DNA of 64,000 nt from Isochrysis galbana (GCA_018136815.1 CM030931.1:186001-250000); one strand, 5' to 3'; positions 53,701-64,000 are shown, numbered from the stretch's first letter. Notes: a model not told the origin generated them from the sequence alone. A program made the numbers and translations.

Positions 53701-54888
53701 TGCCCCGCATGCTTCGAATCCCCAAAGGAACGATATCGCATCAAGTGTCTCCTTGCAGCGCAGGAGGCTCTGTTCCCCATTCTCTTTCAAAACCTGACGA
53801 AAACACTCGTTCCCCTGATGGAGCCGCGCGTGGAGGACTTTTTGCGCCTGCGACGTGAGGCTTACGGTAGGACAGGTGGCAATCCGCATGTTCCCCCTCC
53901 GCTTCCCCCGCCCTCCGAGCAACAGGAGGAGGCGGCGCGGCGCGCGCAGGTGAGTCGCCCTCGACCATGCCGCTTCAATCGAGCTGTTGTGGGCCGCAAG
54001 ACTGGCGGCCCTCCGAGGAGCATCCGTCTCGCCGCCTTCCGCTTATGTCATGGCCCATTGTTCACACGCACTCGCGCTCGTGCATCTCAGGCGACGCACA
54101 ACGGCTACGACGCTCGTGCCCTTTGGACGGCATCACTTGCGTTGAATCGACAGAGACTTAGCAGCTATGGACGCGGGTGCTCACAATCCGCTGCGGATGT
54201 TGACGAGGAGGCGATGCTCGCGGAAGAGGCTGCCCTCGCTGCCAACTGGTTCGGCGGTTCAATCGACGCATCGGGACGCTTCCAGCCAAGCGGAGGAGCA
54301 CGCGCGCACAAGCACTCCACCAAGGGCCGCGCCAAGGGAGGCGGTCAAGCCCGCGAGGCAAATGGCGAGGTTTCAACTCAACGAGACGACGATGCTACAA
54401 GTCCATCGGCTTCCCAGGTGTGGAAAGTAGCCAAGACGTCTTCCGATTCGGTAGATACACCGATGCCCGACGTCCAGCAGGGCGTTCAAATGCAAGAGGC
54501 TCAGGGAACTCTCAACGTGCAGTCTGGGCTCACGCCCGTCGCTTCCTTGAGAGATTGGCGCCAGATGCTGGCGTCCACGACTTCCGACGACACACAAAGT
54601 CGCCACGTGGTCATTGTGTTCTCCGCGTCTTGGTGTTCGGCCTGCAAACGTGTGCTGCCTATGCTCGAGGAAGTAGCGGCTGATTTACGACCGCGCGGGG
54701 TTACAATGGCCATCGCCGACGCGGATGACGCCGAAGACCTAGCCGCCGACTGTGCGGTGAAAGGACTACCCACGGTACAGCTGTACCGAACCTCCAACCC
54801 AGCCGAACGAATTGCCGAAGTGTGTGGTGCCGATGAAGAGGCGATCCGTCAGCTGCTTGCACAAGCCAACACGCAACTCGACAACTAG
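50746..54888 (+). CDS. fusion: class V aminotransferase + TtcA tRNA thiolase + thioredoxin
   Basis: Five exons inferred: 50746-52002, 52083-53075, 53189-53551, 53686-53949, 54091-54888; GT-AG, all phase 0, 1224 residues. Domain 1 (about 1-540): PLP fold-type I enzyme of the NifS/CsdA class, with GSGATAAANALV near 106, the VWDYASAAPHT Asp region, Schiff-base Lys263 in WSMHKLAGG, and a Cys loop RGGCMCAGPYSQ at about 421-432. Domain 2 (about 680-925): TtcA-type PP-loop, SGGKDS 709-714; CAFC at 787-790 followed by SRMKRGVLYR; HHLDD; VIRPLVYVREAEAEKFAD; second pair CPAC at 877-880. The four Cys should hold the Fe-S cluster of TtcA, which makes 2-thiocytidine in tRNA. Domain 3 (about 1110-1224): thioredoxin, WCSAC at 1140-1144 and cis-Pro GLPTV. 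The end of domain 1 and the PP-loop lie in one exon (exon 2), so that part of the fusion does not depend on splice prediction. No targeting peptide seen. Confidence 0.88.
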
Positions 54889-55355
54889 TAGGTACTGGGA
54901 ACGTCCCCTATTCTGTTGGTGTCCACTGCCACTGCTTGTGTGATCGCTCGATTGCGTGACGATTAGTTTCGAATTGAAATGGAGATGCTGGCGGCACGCG
55001 AATAACGAGGCGATGGATATAGTAATCCACATACTGTGATGCGTTCGTTACTCCCACCCAACCCCACTAACGATCTATGGCTCGCTATTGACTATTGGGC
55101 GCAGCTTTCAGACGCCCTAGATTCGCGTTATGCTATTTTGCCTTTCTGCGGCATCTGGCCGCGCTCAGTGATCAGTGAGTAAACGATATCATGCGAATGC
55201 GATCATGATCATAGATGTCATCGAGGGGCAAGCGGCGCAGGGAGGAAGGGGCTCCTCAGGGCAGTGTTGTATTCAGGCCGTTTGGCATGAATATCGCGAC
55301 ATGAGTACGAGCCTTCTTCGTTATCTACCGTCTTCTAGGTTCGTCTTGGTGGAAA

Positions 55356-55382
55356 CTATCAGTAAAACTGATAGGGTCATGG
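55356..55382 (+). other. LINE 5'-end-like hairpin followed by ATG
   Basis: CTATCAGT-AAA-ACTGATAG hairpin (8 bp, 3-nt loop) then GGTCATGG. The same design, with a different stem sequence, starts the LINE at 24937-24961. The ORF here closes after 30 codons. Confidence 0.5.
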
Positions 55383-55444
55383 GGGCCGCGTTCCCCCCCT
55401 CCTCCATCGCAGACACCCTCTGGGTGGGCCTGCACAATCATCCT

Positions 55445-55470
55445 CAGCCCCTGCCTGCTGGCAGGGGCTG
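55445..55470. repeat. perfect 11-bp palindrome with 4-nt loop
   Basis: CAGCCCCTGCC, TGCT, GGCAGGGGCTG. Very stable, GC-rich stem just after the short ORF following the LINE-like hairpin. Confidence 0.9.
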
Positions 55471-55891
55471 AGCTGACATCATTCCTGTCCAGACTACCGC
55501 CAAGCGCGCGCCGCGCGCCGCACGCATTCGCCTGCGCATGTTCCCCATCGCACTGACCCACCCCTTCTCCACTGAGTCACAGAGCATCCGAGCCGCCAGG
55601 AAGGCACCCAGAGCCAGCGAGGCCAGCGAGGGAGAGGCAGGAGGCAGGGGAGGCCAGGGGCCCAGCCCCAGCCTCCACTGCCCCCTGAGCTGGCCCAGCT
55701 GGCTCTTTGGGGGGACCCGAGGGTCCCTCCAGAGGGGGGCCATGGCGCGCGCGGGCATCGCACGCCGGAAGAGAACGAAGAGAACGACGAGGAAAGAACG
55801 ACAAAAAACGACGGCCACCTTCGCCGCGCCTCCCGCCGATCGTTTCCCTTCCGAATCATCGCATATCGAGCCAGTGGTTATGCTCGATCCG

Positions 55892-56030
55892 TCATATCCG
55901 GGGCCAGTTAGGACCCGGACCCCCCCTTGGACCCCCACAACAAAAAGCAATCAAATAATGACAAAAGACGCTAAAATCGCAAAAGCTAAAGCTTAAAATA
56001 AAAGCTCAACTTCAAGTCGAGACCGGGCGC
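55892..56030 (+). repeat. copy of the MITE body (R2)
   Basis: Matches 8368-8509 inside the element at 8256-8725: shared blocks include TTAGGACCCGGACCCCCC, AAGACGCTAAAATCGCAAAA and CTCAACTTCAAGTCGAGACC. The terminal inverted repeats of the element are not found here. Confidence 0.8.
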
Positions 56031-56298
56031 GTGTTGTATTCCTGCCCATCTGAAGGCTGTAGGCATGAATATTCGTGTAAGGTACGCGCTCACAATTACA
56101 ATTGAACAGTTCCCCGTGTTGCCACTGACGCACAAGACACACAGATTCGGATTCCCCATGGTCTCAAGTCCAGGTTTGCAGATTTTGGTCTCGAAATTTG
56201 CGATTCGAATTTTGATTTTGCTGTTACTAAAATTGTTGGATCGTTTAAGGTAATAAACCGGCATGACTTCGACTTCTCGTTTTGCAGTCGCTCTGCGA

Positions 56299-56334
<36 letters not shown>

Positions 56335-57353
56335 CCGCAACCAAAACTATTGTTATAGTTTTAGCGATGGAGCGCGCGCCGACCGCTCCCACTCCCCAGC
56401 CCCCCGCCGCCACGACGCCCCAACGGGGCCCTCGTCCGCGAAATGTCTAGGGGCTAGGGGAGTCATTTTGCGAACCAGGCTCGGCGCCCAGCGCATCCAC
56501 TCTGCGTAGCCAGCCGCGTGTGCTGCTAGCTGCTGGCAACGCGCTGGCCTTAGCGTTGCAAGGGCACGACACCGCCAGCTGCGATGGGCGCACCCAAGAC
56601 GAAGCGCGAAGCGCCCGAGCCTGTCTTCGGCGCGCGCGCACTGCTGTACGGCGGCTCTGCCGCCGCTACCCACTACCCGCGTGATTATCCTGAATAGCGG
56701 ATTTTCACTATTCGGAACCAGTGGGTAGTAGCCCACCCCCTACCCACATGGAGGTGGGTAGTGGAAATCGGATGTGGGTAGGTGAGTAGCACGATACCTA
56801 GTTATCTGGTTACAGGCCTTACTGGCGAAGCGTTGGCTGGCGGCTGGTTCGCGCCGGTGCTTTCCCGCGCCCGAATGTGTACTAGTAAAACTAGTTGAAC
56901 TTTAGCCTTTAGTCTTGTTATATGACACTCGGTATCAGGTCTAGAGCGACTGATGCTGAGGAGCTATCATTTATGATTTCATATAGACAGAACAACCACG
57001 CCTGCGCCGCGGCAGGAAGTCCTATCCTAACCACATCCCTTTGTCGCACCGCGACCCATAAAACTGTTTAAATATTTGCTTCTTGCGTAATAGAATTTTG
57101 TACCCTCCGTATTTGCGGCCGCAGAGTGCCTTAGGGCCTCCCATCCTGAGAGGACTCCTACCTAGAGTCCTAGTATCCTATGGATATCTTCTAGGATACA
57201 GTTTTCTTCTCGCCCCGTCATAGAATGGCGCGGCCACAGCTGTGTAGCCTCATAGACGGGGAAGGCCATAGCACCCAAGCGCGTGAAAGCACGCTCGCAA
57301 GGATGTGCTTGCCGCTGATGCTGATGTACACTTGTACCGCCACGAATGATGCG

Positions 57354-59963
57354 TCATGACCAAGACGGGCGGAGAGGGGGGAAATCGTCGTTGTAGCTCA
57401 CCTGCAACGGCGATGCACAAATGCCACTCGGCTGTGAAGCCGCCGTCGGCATCTCGCCGTCGGCTCTCGAAGTTTCTCTCCCTCTCCTATCTTTTTCACA
57501 TAGCATGCGGCGTCCGCAGATATCACGCCGAACAAGAACAGCCAACCTGCCGACTACAGCGACCAGCATCAGCGAGAGTAATACAATGATAACGAGCGCC
57601 ACGAGGGTTAGTGGCATTGCCACTCCGGTCGTCCGCCCTTGTCTGCCCAAATCCTCATCTTCAGGCATCGCAGGAGGTACCGGCGGAGATCGGGGTGCAA
57701 GGGGCCGCTGACTTGGCGGGGGCTTTTCGTCGCCCTTGTTATTGGGCCAAAGAGGCTCAGAGATGCCCCTGAACTCAATATCGTCACACGAAAATCCTGC
57801 GCGCGTGAGTAGACCGGTGGTCTCCAGCATGGTCCCCTTCACTACGTCGAAATTGAGCACATCATCAGTGTACGATAGGGGAAGGCTCACTTCTGGATAA
57901 ACGACCATGCTAAGCCCATCGACATCGACAGTTGCGCGACCTTGTGCTCGCACGTTCAGGTGCGAGCGGCCGCGCTGCGCCATTTTGCATGCTGCCGCCG
58001 TGAAGATGGTAGTCATGCAACAATCGAAAGGATCGAGCGTGGCAATGCCGAGCACGCACGGCCCCGTCTTGCCATCGCGATTGGTTCGCTCGGCGTTCCC
58101 CGGCACAGGTACGGCAGTGAGGAAGAAGGGCACGGTTCCGGCGCCTACCTCAGCCCCGGCTGGCATTGGAATTACCTCGTCTGCTAGCCTCGCCGCAAGC
58201 AAGGCGCTTCCGTTGCCTGGATAGCCGTGCCCTTGTGGTCCCCTGTGATTTGGTGCGAAGCTCCACATGCCACGCTTCGAGCGCATCCTCGCGAACGTGT
58301 TTGTGGGTGCACACGAAATCGCTCTGACATCCAGAGGCTGGCCGAACGGCTGCACTCGAAAGAAGGCTTCGTACTCGAAATGTTCCTCAAAATAGACGTC
58401 ATACTCAACTTCCCGCAGTAGCCACTGCCGCCCGAACGGGTTCTGGGCCATCACAAGCGCGCCTTTGTCGCATACATCGGCACCCTGATTGTATAGGTCG
58501 CATGGCTCGCCGGTCCGCACATTATAGCCCAGCACAAATGATTCCCGCGTCCCGAGGGCCCCGCTCAGCATGGCAGTTGGCGAGCCCTCGACGGTCACCA
58601 CGCCCTGCCAGATGCGGTTGAGGTAGGGTGGCTTGTTTGTCGGTCCAAATGAGATAAGCGTCTGCTCGTGTTGTGACGCCCATCGGCCCGCCAACCTGCC
58701 GCTTGTCGCGTTGTTAAAGAGGCGAACGGTCGCCTTGAACGACGGCTGCAATGGCGAGCCGACAGCGCCGCGGCGCACGGTGAATTGGTAGAAATATGCG
58801 ATCCCCACTTTCTCGGACACCTCTGAGCCGCTCTCGCATTGGGATTCCGCGTGCATTGCCGGAGTGCACAGTCGCCCGCCGAGCTCCGAGCGTGAGACAG
58901 CGTTATACCCTGACCGGCGAGGGTCATTCGCGCGTTCATTGTACCATAGCTCGACCTCAAGCGTCCCAAAATGCAACAGCTCGAGCGGGGACACTGACGA
59001 AAAACTTATGTCCGCCTCGAGCTCGTAGGTGTTCTCCGGAGTATTGGCGGAACGTAATCGGATTTGTGTAGCCCGGAAGTTATCGAGCTGCGCACCCTCA
59101 AAGGCGAGTTGCTTCCGCACGATGACGCGGAAGGGCAGGCCAAAGGTGCGCACGACCGAGATCCCGTGCACGCCCCACGTGATGGATTTTCCCGCAAGAA
59201 GCTTAAGGCCCTCCTCGCGGAACGCGTCTGAGTCAATAACGCTGAGGTACGACTCAACGTGCTGGACAGTCTGTGTATTCCCTTGGAGCTCGAGCCGGGG
59301 ATATCCGATCCAGCCAAGCTCCCTTCCTTGTGGGTCAAGAAGCGTTGCATTGAAGCCGCTCAACCTCGCCCAAATTGGCCCTGCGTTGTTGATCTTCACG
59401 AACATCTCCACATTGAGCCGTGTCTCTGCAGGTTGGGCGAGAGTAATGTTGATGACAGAGAGCGTGGCTGCGTCAAGGAAGGCTTGAACGAGCATAGGCG
59501 CCAGAAGGAGAAGCAGTAGGGGGGCGCCAAATATTATGCTGAAGAGACAGCAGGCAGAAAGACCAAGCGATGCTGAGCAAGGAGAGCCACAGAGTGAGGT
59601 CCAGCATGGATACAGAGGAGACTGAGAGCGAGATTCACAGGAAGGAAACAGATGACCCTTGGACGCACGAATGGGAATTTCTCTCGCAGAGCGAGCGGAG
59701 TCGTGCAGAGAGTTCCACAAAGGCCAGAAACGCTCATGGTTGAAGGATGAGTGGGCATTTGAGTCCGCTTGACAAGGCAAGAGGGTTCCCTCCTTCTCTC
59801 CCATTTCCTCAGCGCACAGAGAGGTTTGAGACGGCGAAGAATCGGGCGTGGGAGGGTAGGGAGCGTGGATGAGGCAGCCCATGTTGGAAGAGCAAGGCTG
59901 CACACGGCGAGAAAAAGCGATTGCTTCTCTGTGTGTCTCGGGAGTACTGAGGTTTGGTGGCAC
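57354..59963 (-). CDS. two-TM protein of LEA-2/DUF3712 type
   Basis: ORF of up to 869 residues. A hydrophobic helix at about 131-160 (FSIIFGAPLLLLLLAPMLVQ) leads into a LEA-2/DUF3712-like beta domain (LSVINITLAQPAETRLNVEM, then WARLSGFNATLLDPQGRELG), as in proteins with repeated lipid-binding-like beta folds. The large middle part has Cys-rich segments and several N-glycosylation sequons (NAT, NGS), so it is probably lumenal or extracellular. A second helix at about 790-820 (LTLVALVIIVLLSLMLVAVV) precedes a basic cytoplasmic tail. The first 110 residues are low complexity, and the true start or an upstream intron is uncertain. Function is not known for the family; a role at membranes is inferred. 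Confidence 0.7.
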   Translation of the reverse strand: MPPNLSTPETHREAIAFSRRVQPCSSNMGCLIHAPYPPTPDSSPSQTSLCAEEMGEKEGTLLPCQADSNAHSSFNHERFWPLWNSLHDSARSAREIPIRASKGHLFPSCESRSQSPLYPCWTSLCGSPCSASLGLSACCLFSIIFGAPLLLLLLAPMLVQAFLDAATLSVINITLAQPAETRLNVEMFVKINNAGPIWARLSGFNATLLDPQGRELGWIGYPRLELQGNTQTVQHVESYLSVIDSDAFREEGLKLLAGKSITWGVHGISVVRTFGLPFRVIVRKQLAFEGAQLDNFRATQIRLRSANTPENTYELEADISFSSVSPLELLHFGTLEVELWYNERANDPRRSGYNAVSRSELGGRLCTPAMHAESQCESGSEVSEKVGIAYFYQFTVRRGAVGSPLQPSFKATVRLFNNATSGRLAGRWASQHEQTLISFGPTNKPPYLNRIWQGVVTVEGSPTAMLSGALGTRESFVLGYNVRTGEPCDLYNQGADVCDKGALVMAQNPFGRQWLLREVEYDVYFEEHFEYEAFFRVQPFGQPLDVRAISCAPTNTFARMRSKRGMWSFAPNHRGPQGHGYPGNGSALLAARLADEVIPMPAGAEVGAGTVPFFLTAVPVPGNAERTNRDGKTGPCVLGIATLDPFDCCMTTIFTAAACKMAQRGRSHLNVRAQGRATVDVDGLSMVVYPEVSLPLSYTDDVLNFDVVKGTMLETTGLLTRAGFSCDDIEFRGISEPLWPNNKGDEKPPPSQRPLAPRSPPVPPAMPEDEDLGRQGRTTGVAMPLTLVALVIIVLLSLMLVAVVGRLAVLVRRDICGRRMLCEKDRRGRETSRADGEMPTAASQPSGICASPLQVSYNDDFPPLRPSWS

Positions 59964-60499
59964 AGCGAAGAGGTAGAGGCTATTATGACAGCAGTGCCAC
60001 CACTAGAAGAAAGGCAGTACGACGAAACCAGCAGAGACCTCGCCCTCTTTCTATTTTGTATGATCTGTCCTTCTCCTCCCACAACGAGATCGGCGAGGAG
60101 GAAAAGGGTAGATCGGCGAGGAGGAAAATGGTACGTGCAGTTGAAGCGTGGACGGAGGGGATGGGAAGAGCCGGGAGACGGGAGACAAGAGGAGGGAGTG
60201 AGGAGATCGAGGTCGAGAGAGGGAGAGAGGGAGAGAGGGAGAGAGGGAGAGAGGGAGGGAGGGAGGGAGAGAGGGAGAGAGGGAAAGGGAGAGAGGGAGA
60301 GAGGCGGAGAGGGGGAGAGGAGAGGAACCAAGCGAGATTCCAGCCGTCGCAGGAGGCGAAATCAAGCTCGCACGCTGTGTGGTCCGCCTTGTGGAGCTCC
60401 TAATGATCCTCCGTCTCTGCCTGCGCACGCCCCCCACTCCCCACGAGAGCAGCCCACGAGAGCAGCCAAGGTGGACTGCTGCAGACCTTCCCGCCCTCT

Positions 60500-60551
<52 letters not shown>

Positions 60552-61277
60552 TCCCCCCCCCGCTCTCTCTCCTCCTCTCACCCTCGCCCTTTCATACAAT
60601 ATTTCTCTCCTTCTCTCCTTCTCCTGCTCTTTTGCTGTGCTTCCTCTGCGCCTTCTTCTTCTTCTCTTGCTCACTCTCTTATCTCCCCCTCTTCTTCCCT
60701 CCCCCCCCCCGTCTCTTTCAACTCTCTCCTTTCCTTTGATTTCTCTTAATATATACCCCACACATCTTGTGCAGCGAGTCTTCTTCTTCCTTTCTTTTCC
60801 CCGGCTTTTTCTTCTTTCCCTCTCATCTCCTCTTCTCAATAATTCCTCAGCTCGCTCGCGGTAAGGAAGAGAAGTTATTAGTGTATACGGCATCTAGCTA
60901 TATGTTTCTATTAGCACTCCTTTCCAAAGACGCACAACTCCCAAGATTCGTAGTTTTTAAGTATTTCTCTCTAGAATATATGCATCTTGTGGCAGTAATA
61001 CTACGAATCCTGCAGAGTAGCTCTCTCTCTCTCCTCCCCCCACGCGGCACTAAAGTAGCCCCCCCCTCCCTCTTTCTCTTCTATTTACTACTAGTAGAAG
61101 TGTCCATCTTCCCGCCATTCGCGTCGAGGTCCATCTCTCTCTCATTTTCTACCTTCCTCTCTACCTCTCTCCCCTGCTGGTGCCCTCGACCCGATCGCCT
61201 CTCTTTTCCCGCCCTCTTCCTCTCCGTGGCCTCAGTTCATCCTCTCACTCACTCTCTCCACCTTTCCACTCTGCTGT
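59964..61277. repeat. intergenic GA/CT microsatellites
   Basis: GA-rich at 60205-60330 and (CT)n at 60495-60548, then pyrimidine-rich to 61230. The 100 bases before 61278 are a CT-rich leader for the next gene. Open frames in this stretch are low complexity. Confidence 0.7.
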
Positions 61278-63395
61278 ATGGAGCCGGCGCCTGCTTCGGA
61301 AGCGACGGTGGCCGCGGCCTACGTCCCATTCCCCCTGTCTGACGAGATGTACGCCAGTGTCATCCGAGCGCCGAAAGTGTGGGGCTATCCACTCCGACGT
61401 TCGACTCTGGGATGCGAAAACTTTGGCTGTATATACGTGCTTGAAGGCGAATCAGCCGCCGAAGAGCGGAGCAAAGCAAGGGATCCGAAGGCACATCTGC
61501 TCGTGGATGGGCGGACCCAGCTCCTGCGCAGCACGCCACCACGCGCAGACTCACACCTGCAATCGCGGCTGTGTCGACCCATCACTCTCTTCCAGCGCGC
61601 GATGGCATCGGCTAAGGCCGATGTCGATGAAGTGAACTCTGCGGCTAGCAAGTGCACTTCCGGGCAACTTTTGGGAAAATGGTCAACGCTCGATGCGAGA
61701 GAGCGCGCTGGCTACCAGGCGTCAGCGCAACAATTTAATACGAGGCTGATTCAGAAGCTACTTAGTGCCAACCCACTCACGATATGTACCCGGCAGGTGA
61801 TGTGGTTGCAAACACACTGCGAAAATGAGCATTTTGCGACCCGGTCTAGCGCGACAATTGACATCCCGTCTGCACCTTTGTGCCACCGAGAATCTGTTGG
61901 TAGTGAGGATCAGATTCCTGATGAGCGGGTGCTAATTCACGTTCTCGGTGAGACGGCCTTTCAATGCCTTGCCATCCCTCCATTGCCAATATACAAGCTG
62001 CCTGATTCAGTCACTTGCACTCAGAGCTCGACAATAGCTACATGTTCCAGGATCATAGTGGAGGAACTGCAAACGAATGGTGACGGTCGAGCAACAAGGC
62101 TCGTGCTCAGCTGCCGGCCTCCTCAACGGGCACCCAATGGTCAGCAATACTACCCTGTGGAACACACAGCCCATTCGGACGCGTCGAGCGTTGTAGTAGT
62201 TGACCCGCCAAGTCCTACTATGTTTGGGGTGAACCTGCAAAAACTTGATAGTTTTGTAGGCAACAATTGCTCAAACATCTCGAACGTACGATCATGCAAC
62301 GCCTCCTTCCCATCCGTAGCAAGGAGTAATCATGACAGAGAGAGATGCGCAAAACGCCGGCTAGTGGCAAGACCTCACCAAACGCAAGACCATGTGCCAC
62401 ACCGAGGCGTGACATTTCAGCCCCGTACGATCTCATCAATCAGCACGCAAACGGATGCTGCATTGGGAGCCGTCGGGGCGGGTGCGTCCCCCTCAGTGCT
62501 GGCAGTTCCGATCACGACCGAATATGTCAACTTTCCATCTGTGGCTGGGTTTGCGTCATGCGTATCGGCCGACCCAAGCGATGACCTAGCATCATACAAA
62601 ATGCATGATCTCCAAGAGTGTCCGCATGGAAATGTAGGGATGGAGAGCCGTGCCGCAATGGCACCGCTGTATCGAGCCGCTCATGTTGTAGGCACACCCA
62701 AACCATTGGCGTGCAACAACATAAATTGCTATACTCAACCCATACAATGGGACGTATGTAGCTCGCCGCGTCGCAGTATGCCCGCGAGCTTGGGTATCCA
62801 AGATCATGTGGCGTTCCCTGAAAGAACGGAGTCATCCTTTTTGAGCTTTGATGCGGAAAGGTACACTGATCCAATCTCCCATGACCACTTTGGCGAGCGA
62901 GAGCACAATGTGCCCTGGAACTTTGCTCACAGTGAGCCTCTGATGTTTTGCTCGGCGCCGTACGGTGGCGAATTTGTCGATAGAGCGGTGTCTTGGGATG
63001 ACAACGAGCTGCCGCAAGCTAGCTTGCCTGAACTTTCAGTTGTACGCGGCTCAGAGACTCGCGCTATGGGAATTTACTCTGTGCCCTCGAACGAGGACAC
63101 ATCCACGGATGCTGCCCAAAAGGAATGGGCGGCGGAAATTCCGTTGTACACAGGTTCTAGCGCCGATGTACATGCTTATGGTGGCTCTCCTATGGAATTT
63201 GCGGAGTGCAACGGCAACTATAGCGATAAAACTATTCGAACCGCTGTGAACATCATGCTCGATCTGTCAACAGATTCCTTCCCATCACAAGAGCAAAGCG
63301 TTGTGCAAGAGCTGAGGCAAAGGGCGGCTGCTGTGCTTGAGGAAGTGACTACAAATCTTGAGGAATTAGAGGCGGCAGGGTCCTATCCTGAGTGA
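61278..63395 (+). CDS. HMG-box-like protein of unknown function
   Basis: Single-exon ORF of 705 residues; start at the ATG at 61278 after a CT leader. At about residues 100-165 an HMG-box-like segment: RPITLFQRAMASAKADVDEV, then LLGKWSTLDARERAGYQASA, with the aromatic and Trp positions of the fold. The rest is largely disordered, rich in Ser, His and Pro, and the last 60 residues return to a helix (VVQELRQRAAAVLEEVTTNL). Codon use is closer to neutral GC than that of neighbours. Possibly a DNA-binding regulator; no more specific family seen. Confidence 0.6.
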   Translation: MEPAPASEATVAAAYVPFPLSDEMYASVIRAPKVWGYPLRRSTLGCENFGCIYVLEGESAAEERSKARDPKAHLLVDGRTQLLRSTPPRADSHLQSRLCRPITLFQRAMASAKADVDEVNSAASKCTSGQLLGKWSTLDARERAGYQASAQQFNTRLIQKLLSANPLTICTRQVMWLQTHCENEHFATRSSATIDIPSAPLCHRESVGSEDQIPDERVLIHVLGETAFQCLAIPPLPIYKLPDSVTCTQSSTIATCSRIIVEELQTNGDGRATRLVLSCRPPQRAPNGQQYYPVEHTAHSDASSVVVVDPPSPTMFGVNLQKLDSFVGNNCSNISNVRSCNASFPSVARSNHDRERCAKRRLVARPHQTQDHVPHRGVTFQPRTISSISTQTDAALGAVGAGASPSVLAVPITTEYVNFPSVAGFASCVSADPSDDLASYKMHDLQECPHGNVGMESRAAMAPLYRAAHVVGTPKPLACNNINCYTQPIQWDVCSSPRRSMPASLGIQDHVAFPERTESSFLSFDAERYTDPISHDHFGEREHNVPWNFAHSEPLMFCSAPYGGEFVDRAVSWDDNELPQASLPELSVVRGSETRAMGIYSVPSNEDTSTDAAQKEWAAEIPLYTGSSADVHAYGGSPMEFAECNGNYSDKTIRTAVNIMLDLSTDSFPSQEQSVVQELRQRAAAVLEEVTTNLEELEAAGSYPE

Positions 63396-64000
63396 GCCGG
63401 GCCGTAGAAAGAAGAATTAGGTGCAACCTACATACACCTAAACCTAAACCTAAACCTAAGGTGCCTTTTTTGCTTTGGGCTGGCACCCCTTCATTTTGGT
63501 ATGAATGAAAGTATACCATTACCGTTGAAGCGTGGTCCTTCCCCTCGCAGAACCCCCCATTTCCCTTCCCCGCTCCTCCCTCCGCCCCCCCCGCTTCCCC
63601 CGCACCCCCCCCCCTCCTCGTCCGCTCCCACCTCCCGCGAGCCGCGAGTTGGAGTTGGCTGGGAAGAAGGTGAATCCAATTCGGAGTTGCCTTTTTTATC
63701 ACGGTCCCCGCGCTCATTTTGGTATAAAAGTGGCTTTGCTCTTTGCACCTCAACTTTGACGGTCGGAGGGGTAGCGGCCACTTGCCATTTAGAAGGTAGA
63801 AGTTGCAGCCTGAAGTTCAGATTTTCACCCCAGGCCCCTCCAGGGATGAGCGGTCGTTTGCCTTCATTTGGTACCCCTCGTGGACAGCCAGATTGGCGCT
63901 GAAGGGATGAAGGCATTCGCCAAGTTGCTCGTTGCTTACCGTTAGGGGACGGGACAAAATTCTATGGGAGAGCCCCTATACCGGTAGAACCACGAAATGG
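63396..64000. other. intergenic with telomere-like repeat
   Basis: (CCTAAA)n at 63437-63459, C-rich tract at 63575-63620, and a 24-bp motif at 63851-63874 shared with 15169-15192. No gene seen up to the window edge. Confidence 0.55.

Larger units (their letters stand above)
54889..57353. other. intergenic with LINE 5' end, repeats and palindrome
   Basis: Holds the hairpin-ATG motif at 55356-55382, the 11-bp stem palindrome at 55445-55470, the MITE body copy at 55892-56030, (CT)n at 56302-56331, and GTGGGTA-type direct and inverted short repeats at 56640-56790. No gene is supported. Confidence 0.55.

Noticed and set aside
56930-56965. Possible retrotransposon primer-binding site (CGGTATCAGGTC resembling the Met-tRNA PBS)
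   Set aside because: Only about nine bases fit, and no LTR pair or gag/pol sequence is nearby.

Overview
The window looks like nuclear DNA of a GC-rich unicellular alga or other protist. The genes are eukaryotic: spliceosomal GT-AG introns of about 70-650 bp, an E2F factor, a gamma-synergin-like AP-1 accessory protein, an F-box/RCC1 protein and HMG-box proteins. Intergenic DNA is full of CT/GA microsatellites, poly-C runs and short telomere-like repeats. A haptophyte or a related chromist alga would fit the base composition, the microsatellites and the mobile elements, but nothing in the window fixes the lineage. There is no rRNA and no tRNA I can defend.

Layout. 0.5-1.9 kb: carnosine N-methyltransferase-like gene. 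3.1-3.7 kb: two opposed LINE-like fragments. 4.5-8.0 kb: an AT-richer, intron-free, tightly packed island (minisatellite, coiled-coil ORF, trypsin-fold protease, proline-rich type I membrane protein). 8.2-9.2 kb: MITE-like repeats. 10.4-11.8 kb: five-exon NADH-cytochrome b5 reductase, with a duplicated copy of its leader upstream. 13.3-14.9 kb: F-box/RCC1 protein. 15.6-18.2 kb: a second AT-richer cluster with a coiled-coil ORF broken at an A8 run and a RING-like ORF overlapping an ORF that carries two LDKHDV-type repeats, which I associate with algal large DNA viruses and their relatives. 19.6-21.6 kb: six-exon twin HMG-box protein. 23-24 kb: coiled-coil protein. 24.9-25.9 kb: LINE remnant with reverse transcriptase. 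26.2-27.3 kb: frame-split ORF and an exon with two SUMO-interaction-like motifs. 29.6-31.6 kb: histidine acid phosphatase. 33.1-34.0 kb: coiled-coil protein. 36.0-37.9 kb: E2F. 39.2-40.1 kb: hAT-type element with an 8-bp target-site duplication. 41.4-47.9 kb: 2156-residue synergin-like protein. 49.2-50.0 kb: two homologous hairpin introns. 50.7-54.9 kb: five-exon fusion of a class V aminotransferase, a TtcA-type tRNA thiolase and a thioredoxin. 57.4-60.0 kb: two-TM protein of LEA-2/DUF3712 type. 61.3-63.4 kb: HMG-box-like protein.

Most genes are unrelated housekeeping or regulatory genes, not a cluster. The most striking item is the sulfur-transfer fusion. It joins, in one reading frame, a PLP enzyme of the cysteine-desulfurase fold, an ATP-dependent tRNA 2-thiolation enzyme with both CxxC pairs, and a thioredoxin with a CSAC site. 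The second theme is a scatter of AT-richer, intronless, virus- or transposon-like coding pieces. Three of them are split into overlapping ORFs that all continue in the +1 frame, and all three upstream ORFs end in TGA.
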